Source of the DNA: Gymnopus androsaceus JB14
Lineage: Eukaryota; Basidiomycota; Agaricomycetes; Agaricales; Omphalotaceae
Direction: 5' to 3'
Assembly: GCA_009733575.1 (NCBI GenBank)
Contig: ML769443.1
Location: 143,957 to 207,956, forward strand
DNA: 64,000 nt
Below are positions 12,117-23,245 of this stretch, one piece after another. The position numbers were made by a program, and so were the translations under genes. The notes beneath the pieces were generated by a model that was not told the DNA's origin, did not search any database, and worked only from the letters and a program-made list of their open reading frames with translations. Position 1 is the stretch's first letter. Every line of letters begins with the position of its first letter.

Positions 12117-12917
12117 ATGCCTCTTGATCATGAAGCCCCTCCCCGGCTGCGCCAGTATGGCCGGCGTAATCGATCTCGGAAGTCTGGACCTTCATCCGTA
12201 CGTGATATATCTATCCTCTTCCTTTTCACTGGACTGACTGCCTGATTCAAGGTTAATCCTGCAAATCTGGTTCATCTGCGGAGATCTGCTAGGCAGCAGC
12301 AGCAACACAATCGAAGCATTGTCCCGAGTGATTCAAATTCCACGGCGACTGGATTGTCGAAATTGCGAAGTACAGCAGCAAAAATTGCGAGTACCTTCAC
12401 TCCTTAGCTTTCTCTTTCTCACTCTACCTTCAGCCTAATGTCAAGCATATCACTTCTCACGCTCAGGAAATCCAGGCATTGCAGCGTAAGATTGAGGTGA
12501 GCCTCTACATTTATACCTTTTCTCGGCAGCTCACTTCTACTACAGAAGACTCTTGATGAATTCGCTGCTTTCAAGGATGCTCAGAAAGAACGCTTTAGCT
12601 GCCCCATCTGTTTACGTCTTGCGATCAATCCTCGCGTGTAAGTTCTTGTCGGTCATTGTATTGAGCTCGAGACAGATTCATAAGCTCGTGCTAGAACTTC
12701 GTGTGGTCATATTTTCTGTGGAGAATGTCTCACACGAGAAAGAGAACGGTCATTGCATGATAGAAGTTTGATGCATTGCAATGTGTGTCAACATTACATT
12801 ACCATTCTCCCAAGGCCTTGCTTCCCATTGCAGGCCCATATTCGTGCTTTGGCTGAGGGTGCTCTTGACACTGAGCGAGGTCCTTTTATCTGGCGTTACT
12901 CGAGGCCATATCGTTGA
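12117..12917 (+). CDS. RING-finger protein, second tandem copy
   Basis: Same exon structure as 7674-8474. One exon substitution (GACGCT to GATGCT) is silent and one change lies in an intron (CTTCCT to CTTTCT), so the predicted protein, including the CPIC, CGHIFCGEC and CNVC zinc ligands, is identical. It keeps the full divergent promoter. Confidence 0.72.
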
Positions 12918-13105
12918 TTTCAGGTATCTGTAACTCTAGATCTTCGTTTGATGCAGTCGTATCCTCTCTCTTTTAGCACTCTTCGTTCGATACCTCTTAA
13001 ACTTGATGTAGAATGCTTTGGTTGCTCAAGAGCATTCGATTAATTAAATCCACCTCTCGATGCACGTTTGGGTGAAATATAAGACCATTACTACCGAAGG
13101 TATGA

Positions 13106-13915
13106 ATGCAAGCTTTTTCGATGATACAAGCAAAAACAATGTACGATCATTCTACCCATCTATCGTCTCTTAGCAAGCGTAAATCTCCCAAGAATTCTTT
13201 GTGGTGGCCGAGAATGACTGTTTGCAAATTTAAAGGACCACTCAAGGTGAGTGGTATCCATCGTACCCCAACCAAGAGCTCCGAGTCATTCTCTACTAGT
13301 GACCCCCAATTTCGTTCTACTACAGCCGAGTGGACCGATGTCCACTCTGATCATCATGGCTGTCAGTGCTCAGGATGCCACACCATTCGTCCCATCCGTG
13401 AACATCAACGTGCGGAAGCTCAATTCCGAACCCATATCTCGCCTTCTTACATGGCCGAGGAGCTAGATACTGAGTCTGACAGTGACCGGTACCCCTCCAC
13501 TGGTTCCAACACAGATCTAGGATCGTCCTCTCCTCCATACCCCCTGCATGCAACAATGAAAGCCTCTCTGGAGATGACGGGAGCTTATGATGAGGAGGAC
13601 AGATTATTCCACCCACCTTACAGCGCCCAGAGATACCAGCGATCTCCTTCTCCAGACATTTATACCCCCACATTACCCGCGCGCAGCCCTTTTCACAGTA
13701 ACTACGGCTCCCAAAGATATTATGAGATATCCATCAATGCTGCCCATAATTCTCCTTCGACGGAGACCTGTAGCCCCACATTGTCCACTTTTCACAGTAC
13801 TCCGAACCTTGACCGTCGTTCTAAGGTGGCACTTGATGGCGGAGACCACATCAATTCGAGATTGCACGCTGGAAGGAACGAGGCGAAAAGTATGACTAGT
13901 CCTGCCCCCCCATAA
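13106..13915 (+). CDS. Disordered Ser/Pro-rich protein, second tandem copy
   Basis: Identical in translation to the 269-residue frame at 8664-9473; a one-base indel just upstream (CTCTTCGATG versus CTCTCGATG) lies outside the frame. The same caution on start and splicing applies. Confidence 0.42.
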   Translation: MQAFSMIQAKTMYDHSTHLSSLSKRKSPKNSLWWPRMTVCKFKGPLKVSGIHRTPTKSSESFSTSDPQFRSTTAEWTDVHSDHHGCQCSGCHTIRPIREHQRAEAQFRTHISPSYMAEELDTESDSDRYPSTGSNTDLGSSSPPYPLHATMKASLEMTGAYDEEDRLFHPPYSAQRYQRSPSPDIYTPTLPARSPFHSNYGSQRYYEISINAAHNSPSTETCSPTLSTFHSTPNLDRRSKVALDGGDHINSRLHAGRNEAKSMTSPAPP

Positions 13916-14863
13916 CTGAACATCATTTTACGAGTCTGGAGTACTTTCTCTAGTGGTTTGCAATCATGAACTATAAACAACCAGATCCCCCCTAACCCCC
14001 GACGAACCTGTGACGAGTTTAGACGCTTATAACTCAGAGTATATTCTTTCGACTCTTGGATTCACCTCATAATCCCAGTGAACGTAGATAATAATATAGA
14101 CTAATGGGGGGGTATTGGTTATTGCAGTTGCTATGAGGTTTTGCTATTTCAGCGTAGCGCAATAAAAGCTGGATAAATCCCAGCGGACTTTGGCATGATA
14201 GGAACTCTCGGAGTAGTTTCCCGTTACTACCGAGATCACGCCAGCCGCCATTACATCATTGCATGCCCCCGCCCTTTGCACCGTTTGCTCACTGTATAAT
14301 AATATGTTTTGCATTAGTGCAAGGCACTACTGCGTGAATGGGTGAGCAAACAGGCTACATAGTAGTGTGGCTGTGTACATTGGCGCTTCACTCAGTTATT
14401 CTCACGCTACTGTGGCTGTACACGCATCTTCCGGGGCCTCAACCAATATTGGGTTTGCTTCGCTCACCCAATAATTGTTCTATTTACAATCCTTAGCGCC
14501 ACAAACGCGGCAATCCCCAACAGGCCCGTGCCCGAACCCTCGATTCACACCAAGGAACACATAGCATTAGAGAGTTATAGCCACGCCTCGTAAAGTAGTT
14601 TGATACGTATTTACAGATTAAGAGACTATCTTGAAAGCTACGACAAACCTTCGTTTAAGAGCAAGGAAATCTCACCACGGAAATAGTCTTGCATGCATAG
14701 TCCAACAACCTTTGAGAGGACATTGAGAATAGGTACAGATACTAGTGATCGTCCACCCTAGCCTTGGGTGGACAAATCCAAACATTCCTTCATTGACCCC
14801 CACCGCAAGTTCCATGTTGCAGAATCAGTAAAGGATCTCCATACAGCAGGACAACTTGCAAGG

Positions 14864-15187
14864 TGTCGTGTCTCATACGCGTCTATACACATATGAGCGC
14901 GACAAGTCCTTTGGACTTGACTTTACTTACACTTACTTACATCATACATAAACACCGAACACTTACTTACTTGACAGAGTCTTGGTCAAGCCAAGACTCG
15001 CTAGATTATCATACTTACTACTGACATGTATACGCCAAAGCCACCAACTGTATATGGCAAAGCTACCTACAATAATAAACATCTTGTTTTCCCCCCCATT
15101 TCTTACCTGCTAAACTTGCGAACTGCGAGAGTTCTACCCCGCCGTACTCAAAGCAAGTCCCGCGCACAGACAAGACTAAGCTTTACA
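14864..15187 (+). repeat. 5' LTR of the Ty3 element
   Basis: 324 bp, TGTCG ... CTTTACA. Compared with the 3' LTR it lacks a 14-bp segment near position 190 and differs at roughly 22 further sites, almost all of them transitions. Confidence 0.9.
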
Positions 15188-15647
15188 TCTGGAGCCCACC
15201 ACGAGGGGGTAATCCAGTGTAGTTCGCATTAGTTTTTATTTCAACGTTTTACAAAAAGGGTCGTAAAAACGCCTCGACATTGTCGAGAAGGTCTATGACC
15301 TCATCCCGTTTCTCCAGAAACTCAACAACTCTTAACTTCCCTCCAGTCCGCTGAGCTCACTTACAAGACCTCGGACCTCTTTTTCCCCAGTCCCCAATGA
15401 AGACACAGTTCACAATTGTCTTTTGCTTCTAGATCCTTCAAATTCTTTCTCTCCCGAAAGAACTCCCTCTCCTTCTCCCTCTCCGGAAGTAGTTTTGTCT
15501 CCGTTATCGTCCTCGCCAATCACTCCAGATCGCACTCCTAGTCCAAGGAGACAGTCCCCGAGCCCTAGTCCAAGGGTTAGTCCAGATATTGAGCCTAGTC
15601 CAAGGCCCACTTACTAGTCCACTCCCATTCCTATTCCATTTCCACCG
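15188..15647 (+). other. Leader and Ser-Pro-rich upstream frame of the Ty3 element
   Basis: The stretch after the 5' LTR holds the candidate primer-binding site at its start. From about 15423 there is an open frame rich in SP repeats (TPSPSPSPEVV, RQSPSPSPR). It is in the same frame as gag but is separated from it by a TAG near 15615. It may be the N-terminal extension of Gag, cut by a CAG-to-TAG change. Confidence 0.5.
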
Positions 15648-17231
15648 TTGATGTCCAACGTACAACCACTCCCTGCTCGCAATGAGCAAAAAGCCCCCAA
15701 GTGGGACTCTCAGTATGAAGAACAATTGCCAACATTCTTTGAGGAGTTCGAAACCATAGCAAAGGAAGCTGCTATCGACTCCGATGACCTGAAGATGAAG
15801 AAGGAAGCACTTCGCTATGTGGATACGAAGACAATGCGCTTCTGGAGATCCCTCGATACGGTCGAGGATGACCAGAAGACCTGGGACAAGTTCAAGAAAG
15901 AGGTCCTCTCAAACTACCCCAGGGCTGAGCAGGTGCCCGAGACCACGACAGATACCTTGAAGAAAGTTGTCACGAAGTTTGCAAAGTCCGGGGTGTTGAA
16001 CAGCCAGGAATTGGCTGAGTACCACCAAGAGTTTGCTACAGTATCAAAGTTGCTCACGAAGCACGGTATCCTGTCTGGTGTCCAGGTCGCGGGATACTAT
16101 GTCCAGGTATTCCCCGATTTGGTCCATGTGCAATTGAATATGCGCCTCCAAGTCCAGCACACGGCGAAGAAGAAAGGTGAAGCGTATTCTTTAGCCGAAC
16201 TGAAGGGAGCGGTGGACTTCCTATTGTCAGATGCAAATACGTCAATGATAGTTGGAAATTTTAACATAGGGGACCAGTCAGTGGCCCCCATATCCTCCAT
16301 CACCGCCATGGTTGTTCCAAAAGTTGAACCCACCGAGTCCAAGCTGGACCAGCTTACACAAACGGTCTCCTTGCTAGCACAGTTGATGGCACAGATGGCT
16401 TTGAAAGGAGACAGGAATTCAAACAGGTCCAGGAATGACCATTCTCCAAAGCTGAGTTGTTCCAACAAGTGTTTCTGGGACAATTGCGATAGTCCAAAGT
16501 TCGACGATTGCATGGATCTGCGTGAATGGGTCAGCCAAGGTCGAATCGAGAGAGATGCCAATGGTTCCGTCCAGCTAAGAGGTGGTCAGCGTCTTCCTCA
16601 AAACCAGAGATACACTGAGGGTACCTTGAAGCAGCGCTTCGAGTGCTATTTCGAGGACCATCCATCCAAGAAGACCTGGATGTGGGAGTCTCCAATGGTA
16701 GAATCAAACCCGTTCAGAGGAGTAGATGTTGGTGTGCACTCGAGGTACACGGTGCACGGGTATCAGGGTCCTGCAATGATGGAAAAGGCGTCGACCTATA
16801 TGGCTACATCATTGGAACATGGCAGCTTTGAAGGAGAGCCTGAAGAGGAGGCAATTTGTCAGCTGTTGTTCAAGATTGAAACATGCCGAGCTGCAAAAGA
16901 GAAGGCAGTGAAAGACGTACCTGAGCATTATTCGAAGCCCAAACTGCCTGTTCCTCAACCTCCAGTTCCTCCTCCTCCTTCCGAGTCTTCCTCTCCAGTT
17001 CCTATCCCTGGTCCTGCGCGTGTTCCAAAACCGGTTATTGGAAAGTTGCTGCCAAATTATGTTCCTCCCCAAGAGAGGACAGTTGGAGTTCCGCCAAAGG
17101 ACGATAGGAACTTTCAATACCGAGCTCCAATAGAAACGGAGGCTGCGGTAGAAAGAGTCGTCCAAGCAGGATTTTCAAGCCTCGTATCTATACAACAAGA
17201 GGATTTGTTAGCGATAGCGCCTGAATATTGA
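15648..17231 (+). pseudogene. gag: Ty3 Gag
   Basis: The 527-residue frame begins just upstream of MSNVQPLPARNEQKAP. It has the retrotransposon Gag core (FFEEFETIAKEA, then LRYVDTKTMRFWRSL and FKKEVLSNYPRA). Near residue 275 lies the place where basidiomycete Gag proteins have a zinc knuckle: CFWDNCDSPKFDDC. Two or three cysteines remain but the expected histidine is absent, so the knuckle looks damaged. The C-terminal part is proline-rich. The frame ends at a TGA (17229-17231) and continues open in the same frame into the protease, suggesting an original Gag-Pro fusion. Confidence 0.8.
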
Positions 17232-17861
17232 AAGAAAGTAAAGGAAGGCGTAACGAGTTGTCAAATCGGAGTAGATGGAAATCTTCTTGAAGTAGAAGAG
17301 TCAGCGTACCCTTTAGGACCAGAACTGCCGTTGTTGTCTCGGTCGTCACCTGGATTATTCCCCGAGGCCCTTCCCTTTCCACATCTAGAGAGCAGAGAGA
17401 TCCTAGACATCTTCATGAGTGAGAGGAGAGACCCAGAAGAAGGTGAAAGAATTTACGTTAGAAGAGAGTCTACCTTGATCCAAGGTGTCACAGCCATAGT
17501 CGGAGAACACCCCGTCCACTGCATTACGGACTGGGGCTGTAGTATCATTGCGATGTTGATCACGACGTGCAATGCGTTGGGGGTCATGTTAGACCCTATG
17601 CATTGTATTCCTCTACAAAGCATCAATGGTAAGACGGACTGGACCTTGGGAGTCGCCAGGGACGTACCGTTTCTATTTGGTGAAGTCACCGCCATCCTCC
17701 AAGTTCACATTGTCAATTCTCCTGCCTACGACGTCCTTCTAGGCCATCCTTTCAAAGTCCTTACACAAGCACAGACGCAAAGCTTTCTGTCCGGGGACCA
17801 GCATATTACCCTGACAGACCTGAATACCGAAAAAGTTGTAACCGTTCCGACCGTCCCTTGA
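17232..17861 (+). pseudogene. pro: Ty3 aspartic protease remnant
   Basis: In frame with gag after one TGA. The retropepsin core is visible as VHCITDWGCSIIAM, followed by a flap-like QSINGKTDWTLG and the conserved C-terminal YDVLLGHPF. The catalytic triad normally reads Asp-Ser/Thr-Gly; here it reads Asp-Trp-Gly, so this copy is probably inactive. TGA ends the frame, and more stops and a frame change follow before RT. Confidence 0.75.
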
Positions 17862-18649
17862 GAGCCTCCGCGTTTTCAAAAACCGGATGAACGAGAATGG
17901 CAACTTTAGTGATAACAATGTGGGGGTGGCATATACCCTTGTTGAAAAGCCACTGCCCACGCATACTGAAGTAGGAGAGATGAGAGCTGAAGAGAAAACT
18001 TTCCTTGCCGTTGAGCGAGTTGAGGAAAGCACAGTGACACAAGTGTACAAGTTTGACAAGTTGCAGGAAGGAGATGAAGCCCTCCTTGTGGTCGAAGTGA
18101 ATGAGGAGGAGTTTATTCCCAATTGGGGAAATCTTGCCACAAATGTATGCAAATGTATCTATTCCGCTTCAATCATGGATCGTCGGACTGAATCCGAGCC
18201 CTGATCGACTCTCTCTTGCCTTCTTCCATGCTAGCATATACTTCTTGTCCAACGAGGAAGCGTACACTTCTATTCTTCAATGTCCTGCGGTACCGGTTTT
18301 TTGAGATGAGCCGGTTCATCAAGAAGTAGCACTTCTTGGGTCTGTGTTACCCAACCTCACAAACCATTGTATTTCCTTACCATTAATTCCGAATGACAAT
18401 TTGTTTCCTATTCCCATCTACGCCGCTGCCAAAAAGCATTACAAGCCAGTACATTGACATACTGTTCCTGTTCCAACGACGCTACCTGAAAAGTTCAGAG
18501 TTATTTGACATTTTCCGTCAGATCCACTCGAGCATCTGCCAACGCTCAATCCGAATCCTCCTCCGTTTACTCCCACTGGCTGGTATACGCAAGAACGTAA
18601 GGAGATAATCGACAATGCTCATGACCAGTCGTTCCTCTGGCCAGAAGAA

Positions 18650-20516
18650 ATGAAGGCGATCCACCATCTCATGATGCTACAGGAGGGTGCCTTTGCATGG
18701 AATGAGATGGAGAAAGGTCAGTTTAAGCATGAATACTTCCCTCCGATTGAAATGCCAGTCATCAAGCAAATTCCTTGGCGAGTTCCTGTCCTCCCCATTC
18801 CTCCCGGGTTAGTGGATGAAGTCATTAAAGTTGTGAAAGACAAGATACGTTCCGGAATCTACAAACCGTCAAATTCATCCTATCGCTCATGTTGGTTCAC
18901 GGTCGTGAAGAAGGATGGGAAGTCGCTACAAATTGTTCATGATTTGCAGCCGCTGAACGCAGTGACGATCCAAGATTCGTCTGTTATACCGATCTTGGAA
19001 CATTTGGCTGAATGGTATGCCTGTCGCGCAATTTTAGCTGCACTTGATATATTTGTAGGATACAATGAAGGTTCCCTTGCAATCTGCTCTCGCAACCTCA
19101 CCACTTTCCAAACTCCCCTTGGTCCCTTCCATCTAACCGCCATTCCCATGGGGTGGATGAACTCCGTTCAAATCTTTCATGGAGACATTACTTTTATCAA
19201 CCAACCAGAAATTCCTGAATACACCATTCCTTACCTGGACGACATCAACGTCTGTGGTGGTCCTACGCGCTACAAAACTCCTGAAGGTTCCTTTGAAACA
19301 ACTCCGGAAAATCCTGGAATCTGGCGGTTTATCTGGGAACACTTACAGGTGGTCAACCATATTCTTCAGTGTATGAAGTACGTGGGAGGTACTTATTCAG
19401 GTCCAAAGGCACTTATTTGCAGCTTCCGAGGCTTTGATTACAGGCCATCTATGTTCTTACGAAGGTTGCAAAATCGATAATTCCAGAATCGTGAAAATCG
19501 TCAACTGGGGTCCTTTGCTCAAGCTCACGGATGTCCGAGCCTTTCTGGGAGCGGTGGGCCTATGCCCTTCCTTCATCAACCGTTTTGTGCAGTTGGCTGA
19601 ACCATTGGTTCGGTTAACTTGAAAAGATATTCCCTTCCAATCTGGGGAGCTCAAGGCTCTTACCCAGCAGCGTTTGAAGGACGCAGTACTGGCTAGTGGA
19701 GCTATCCGTCCCCTGATCTACATTTGCAGAATCCCTATCATTTTGGTAGTGGATACTTCAAATATTTGCATTGGCTTTATACTTATGCAGCCATCACCTG
19801 AAAACCCCTCAATCCGTTTCATCAATTGTTTTGGTTCCATTACTCTCGATGCCCGAGAATCTAACTACAGTCAAGCAAAGCTTGAGCTGTACAGTCTCTT
19901 CCGTGCTCTCCGCACTACACATCTCTGGACTGTGGGAGCACAGCACTTTGTGGTGGAAGTCAACGCTCTCTACATACAGGGTATGATAAACAATCCCGAT
20001 ATCCAGCCCAACGCAACCATCAATCATTGGATAGCTGGGATATTACTATTTGATTTCACAATGGTTCATGTTCCTTTGGAACGTATAGCCGCAGAGGGCG
20101 TCTCACATTGTACACCTCAGCCTGATGATCTGTCAGAGGATGATGGGGAGCATGAGGATTGGATAGACCGTGCAAACGGTTTCCTTCATTTCCTGAACCC
20201 ATCACCCCTGAATCATAATTCCATTTCCCCCCTTCCTGCATTCTCCTCAGATGCCATTTCCTCCCCAGATTCGTCAACGGCCAAATCCATTCCGTACGAC
20301 TCCATTACTCATTCTAAACAAGCTGAACATGTCGATTCGAGATTGGACTCCGTATGGGAGTATCTTATTTCCCTGCAGAGACCAGAAGGTCTCTCGGATG
20401 ACCAGTATAGTGGTTTCATTAGTTATTGCTTGAATTTTTTTGTGGATGACTCCTGTTGCCTATGGCGAAAGGACGTTCAGGGTTGTCGCTGTCTTGTTAT
20501 TCCCAAAAGTTGTTGA
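18650..20516 (+). pseudogene. pol: Ty3 reverse transcriptase and RNase H remnant
   Basis: The RT core runs from IYKPSNSSYRSCWFTVVKKDGK through DLQPLN and PLGPFHLTAIPMGW to the catalytic YLDDINV box near 19228. At about 19440 the frame shifts. The next frame carries the RT-RNase H connection (FLGAVGLCPSFINRF, QLAEPLVRLT) and has an in-frame TGA at 19619. RNase H-like sequence follows (ILVVDTSNICIGF, ESNYSQAKLELYSL), ending at a TGA (20514-20516). The motifs are those of Ty3/gypsy Pol. The stops make it non-functional. Confidence 0.85.
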
Positions 20517-21704
20517 ATCTCTGTTATCCGTGAATGCCATGACCAAATGGGTCACAAAGGCATTTGGGCCACAATAGTGTGCATACGGGAACGTTTTTGG
20601 TGGCCCAAACTCAACAACGACGTAAAGTGGTTTATTCAGACCTGCCATCTGTGCCAGCTCCGTCAGATGGAGAAGCTCTGTATTCCTCCAGTGGTAGCAG
20701 AACCACTCGGTCTCTTCGCGAAATGCTACATGGATACGATGGAAATGCCATTGTCAGGAGGTTTTAAATACCTTGTTCACGGTCATTGCTCCTCCTCCGC
20801 TTACCCTGAATTCCGCAAACTCCATTGTCAAACAGGGGATGCTATCGCCACCTGGATTTTCGAGGACATTTTGTGTCGATGGGGAGCCTTACGAGAAATT
20901 GTTACCGATAACGGGACCCCCTTCCTCAAAGCTCTCGATATTCTAGCTAAAAGGTATGGCATACGCCATATCACCATCTCTACTTACAATTCGCAAGCTG
21001 CTGGTGTGATTGAGCGGCGGCATTTCAATGTCTGAGAGGCTCTCATAAAATCAGTGGATGGAGATCCCTCAAAGTGGTCTCCCATCACTCCTTCAGTTTC
21101 TTGGGCAGAACGTGTTACGGCGCTCTGTTCTGTCGGTGCAAGTCCCTACTTTCTGGCCCATGGTGTCCACCCCATCCTTCCAATCGACCTTGTTGAAGCT
21201 TCCTACCTCCTTCCCCCTCCCGGTTCCACACTATCCACTGTTGATCTCATAGCACGCCAGTCGTGGGAACTCCAAAAACAACTCGAGGATCTAGAGGCCA
21301 TGCAGTTGCGGGTGTACAGGAAGCGTTTAGATTGGGTCAGAAAAGTTGAAGAGGACCATGCTGCATCCATAAAGGTCTACAACTTTGTTCCAGGTCATTT
21401 GGTACTGGCTCGGAATACACAAGTCGAGAAAACTTCTGCAAAGAAGAACCATATGCGGTATATGGGCCCCTTAATGGTTATTAGACGAAACCGTGGGGGT
21501 GCCTACATTGTTTGCGAACTCGACGGAATGGTTTGGCGTCGCCCAGTGGGGGCGTTTCGTCTCATTCCGTATTTCTCTTGTTTATCACTTCCCCTCCCGG
21601 ATCTCGACAAATTCCTGGACATTCCAACGGCTGAGTTGGCAAGGATGGAAGGATCTCTCGAGGAGGATCCGGAGGAGTCAGTGGAGATCGAGACTCCTTC
21701 ATAG
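20517..21704 (+). pseudogene. int: Ty3 integrase remnant
   Basis: Immediately after the RNase H stop the frame continues with the HHCC zinc-binding region (ECHDQMGHKG ... CHLCQLRQ). The core has the three catalytic acids: Asp in YMDTMEMP, Asp in VTDNGTPF and Glu in GVIERRHF. A TGA (21033-21035) interrupts the frame, which then continues (EALIKSVDGDPSKW) through the C-terminal domain (MRYMGPLMVIRRN, GAFRLIPYF) to 21704. Both stops are consistent with CGA-to-TGA changes. Confidence 0.85.
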
Positions 21705-21828
21705 TATGTTCTCCGTTTGCATTTTTTCTTGTTAGATTTCACCTCTTGTCTTTTCTTTCTTTTTCTCTCTTGTTTATTTCATACAAAAATTGTTTAATTC
21801 ACTACAGCAAGACAATTCTATCATGTCC

Positions 21829-22473
21829 CTACTCCCTGCGTCCCAAGTTCTCCATCACGTTCCATACCACCGCTATTCCACTCCGTCCTCCGCCTTCCGC
21901 ATTGTACAATTTGTTGATCGCGGCTCGTCCTGCAACATCTCTGTATTCATGCCCGTGCACTTCCAAATCAGTATCGCTGAGACGCGGTCCATCCGTGTAA
22001 TGTTCATTCAGATACCGAATGCACGCCCTGAGGTTGGGTTGGCTAATGAATCTGCAAGGATGATCAGGATTGGGAGTCGCAGCATTTCAAAAAACGTACC
22101 TATCCCTCCCAAAGTACACAACTGTTTTGTTTACCCCATTGCTTCCTCATTTGTGGAAAATCACGGCTGGAACTGGACACGCTAGCCCATAGTGGCGCAC
22201 CAACGATCGCTCGAGTCCAATGGCAGCTTCAGTTATTTTGAGTGGGAGTGCCTGGATGGTTTTGCCATCCATGGTATGGAGGTGGAGGAAGAATTCTCTG
22301 GGGTACATGGGTTTGTTGTCAATGCCGCGTTGGCGTAGTACCTTTTCGAACTCGACTAATGCCCAGCCGAGCATGAACATGTTTGGACCATCTCGATTTG
22401 TGGTCCATTCATTGAGGCAGCGTTCAAACTGGTCTCGGAGGTATTCGCGACAGTGATCTTGTTCAGTGGGCAT
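21829..22473 (-). pseudogene. Antisense spliced gene inside the Ty3 element
   Basis: On the strand opposite pol, between pol and the 3' LTR, an ATG at 22473 opens MPTEQDHCREYLRDQFERCL. The frame runs to 22100, where a GTACGT donor starts a 48-nt intron (22052-22099) ending TTGCAG. The second exon keeps phase and ends at TAG (21829-21831). The product would be 198 residues with one in-frame TGA at CACAAATGAGGAAGC, compatible with CGA-to-TGA. Residues look like a globular protein (FMLGWALVEFEKVLRQRG; VVYFGRD; LRACIRYLNEHYTDGPRL). No domain was recognised. It is not part of Gag or Pol. Confidence 0.6.
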
Positions 22474-22706
22474 TATTGGGAGGTCTGTTCATTGGTAACA
22501 GGTTTTTGTACCATTTGGCCTACTTCTTGGGCTCGCGTTGTGCGCCACACCCTCGTTGCAGGTGAATCCTCTATGGAATGGGCTTCTTCTCACTTCCTCG
22601 AGGTTTTTTTTCTCTTTGTTTTCCATTCTTTGTGGTGTTCTGTTTTCTTTTCTTTTGTTTTGATATATTCTTGCGTACTTTATATCTTTTTAAAGTGAAG
22701 AGGGGG

Positions 22707-23044
22707 TGTCGCACCTCATACGCATCTATATGTGTATGAGCGCAACAAGTTCTTCGGACTTGACTTTACTTACACTTACTTACATCGTACATAAACACCA
22801 AACACTTACTTACTTGACAGAGTCTTGGTCTAGCCGAGACTCGCTAGATTATCATACTTACTACTGACATGTATATGCCGAAGCCACCAACTGTACAGCT
22901 GGTGGTATATACGGCAAAGCTACCTACAATAATAAACATCTTGTTTTCCCCCCCATTTCTTACCTGCTAAACTTGCAAACTGCGAGAGTTCTACCCTGCC
23001 ATACTCAAAGCAAGTCCCGCACACAGACGAGACTAAGCTTTACA
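22707..23044 (+). repeat. 3' LTR of the Ty3 element
   Basis: 338 bp, TGTCGCACCTC ... CTTTACA, directly preceded by a polypurine tract. Carries a 14-bp insertion (within CTGTACAGCTGGTGG) relative to the 5' LTR. Confidence 0.9.
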
Positions 23045-23245
23045 AAGGTCATGAATATGGTCCCGATTTTGGCCTCGGTAGTGATGATGGACTTTGCTTG
23101 ACAACAGCCCTGGCATGCCATTGTCCGACCAATTAATTACCCAAAAATTGTTGTAGAGCAATTGGCGTGGGTATGGCATGTACATGCTCTGAGCAGTGAG
23201 CACACTGGCCAAAGCCAGGTTGGGGAATCCCAGCAATGGCAGAGT

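Larger units (their letters stand above)
10556..14998. repeat. Tandem duplication, unit 2
   Basis: This is the second copy of the 4445-bp unit. It starts in the middle of the coiled-coil gene (equivalent to 6111) and continues without a break into the rest of the 5' LTR and the Ty3 element. It carries its own RING gene and disordered ORF but only the 5' portion of the coiled-coil gene. Confidence 0.9.
14864..23044 (+). mobile_element. Decayed Ty3/gypsy LTR retrotransposon
   Basis: The element is bounded by two LTRs (324 and 338 bp) that start TGTCG and end TTTACA. The order gag, protease, RT, RNase H, integrase identifies Ty3/gypsy. A purine-rich tract (AAGTGAAGAGGGGG) directly precedes the 3' LTR at 22707. 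TGGAGCCCACCACGAGG follows the 5' LTR and is a candidate tRNA primer-binding site. AAGG flanks both ends (14860-14863 and 23045-23048), a candidate 4-bp target-site duplication. The coding part carries several in-frame stops and frameshifts, so the copy is inactive. Confidence 0.92.

Noticed and set aside
15410..15725. Minus-strand Gly-Leu-rich frame opposite the gag leader
   Set aside because: It is the reverse of the plus-strand Ser-Pro repeats, which fit the Gag N-terminus.
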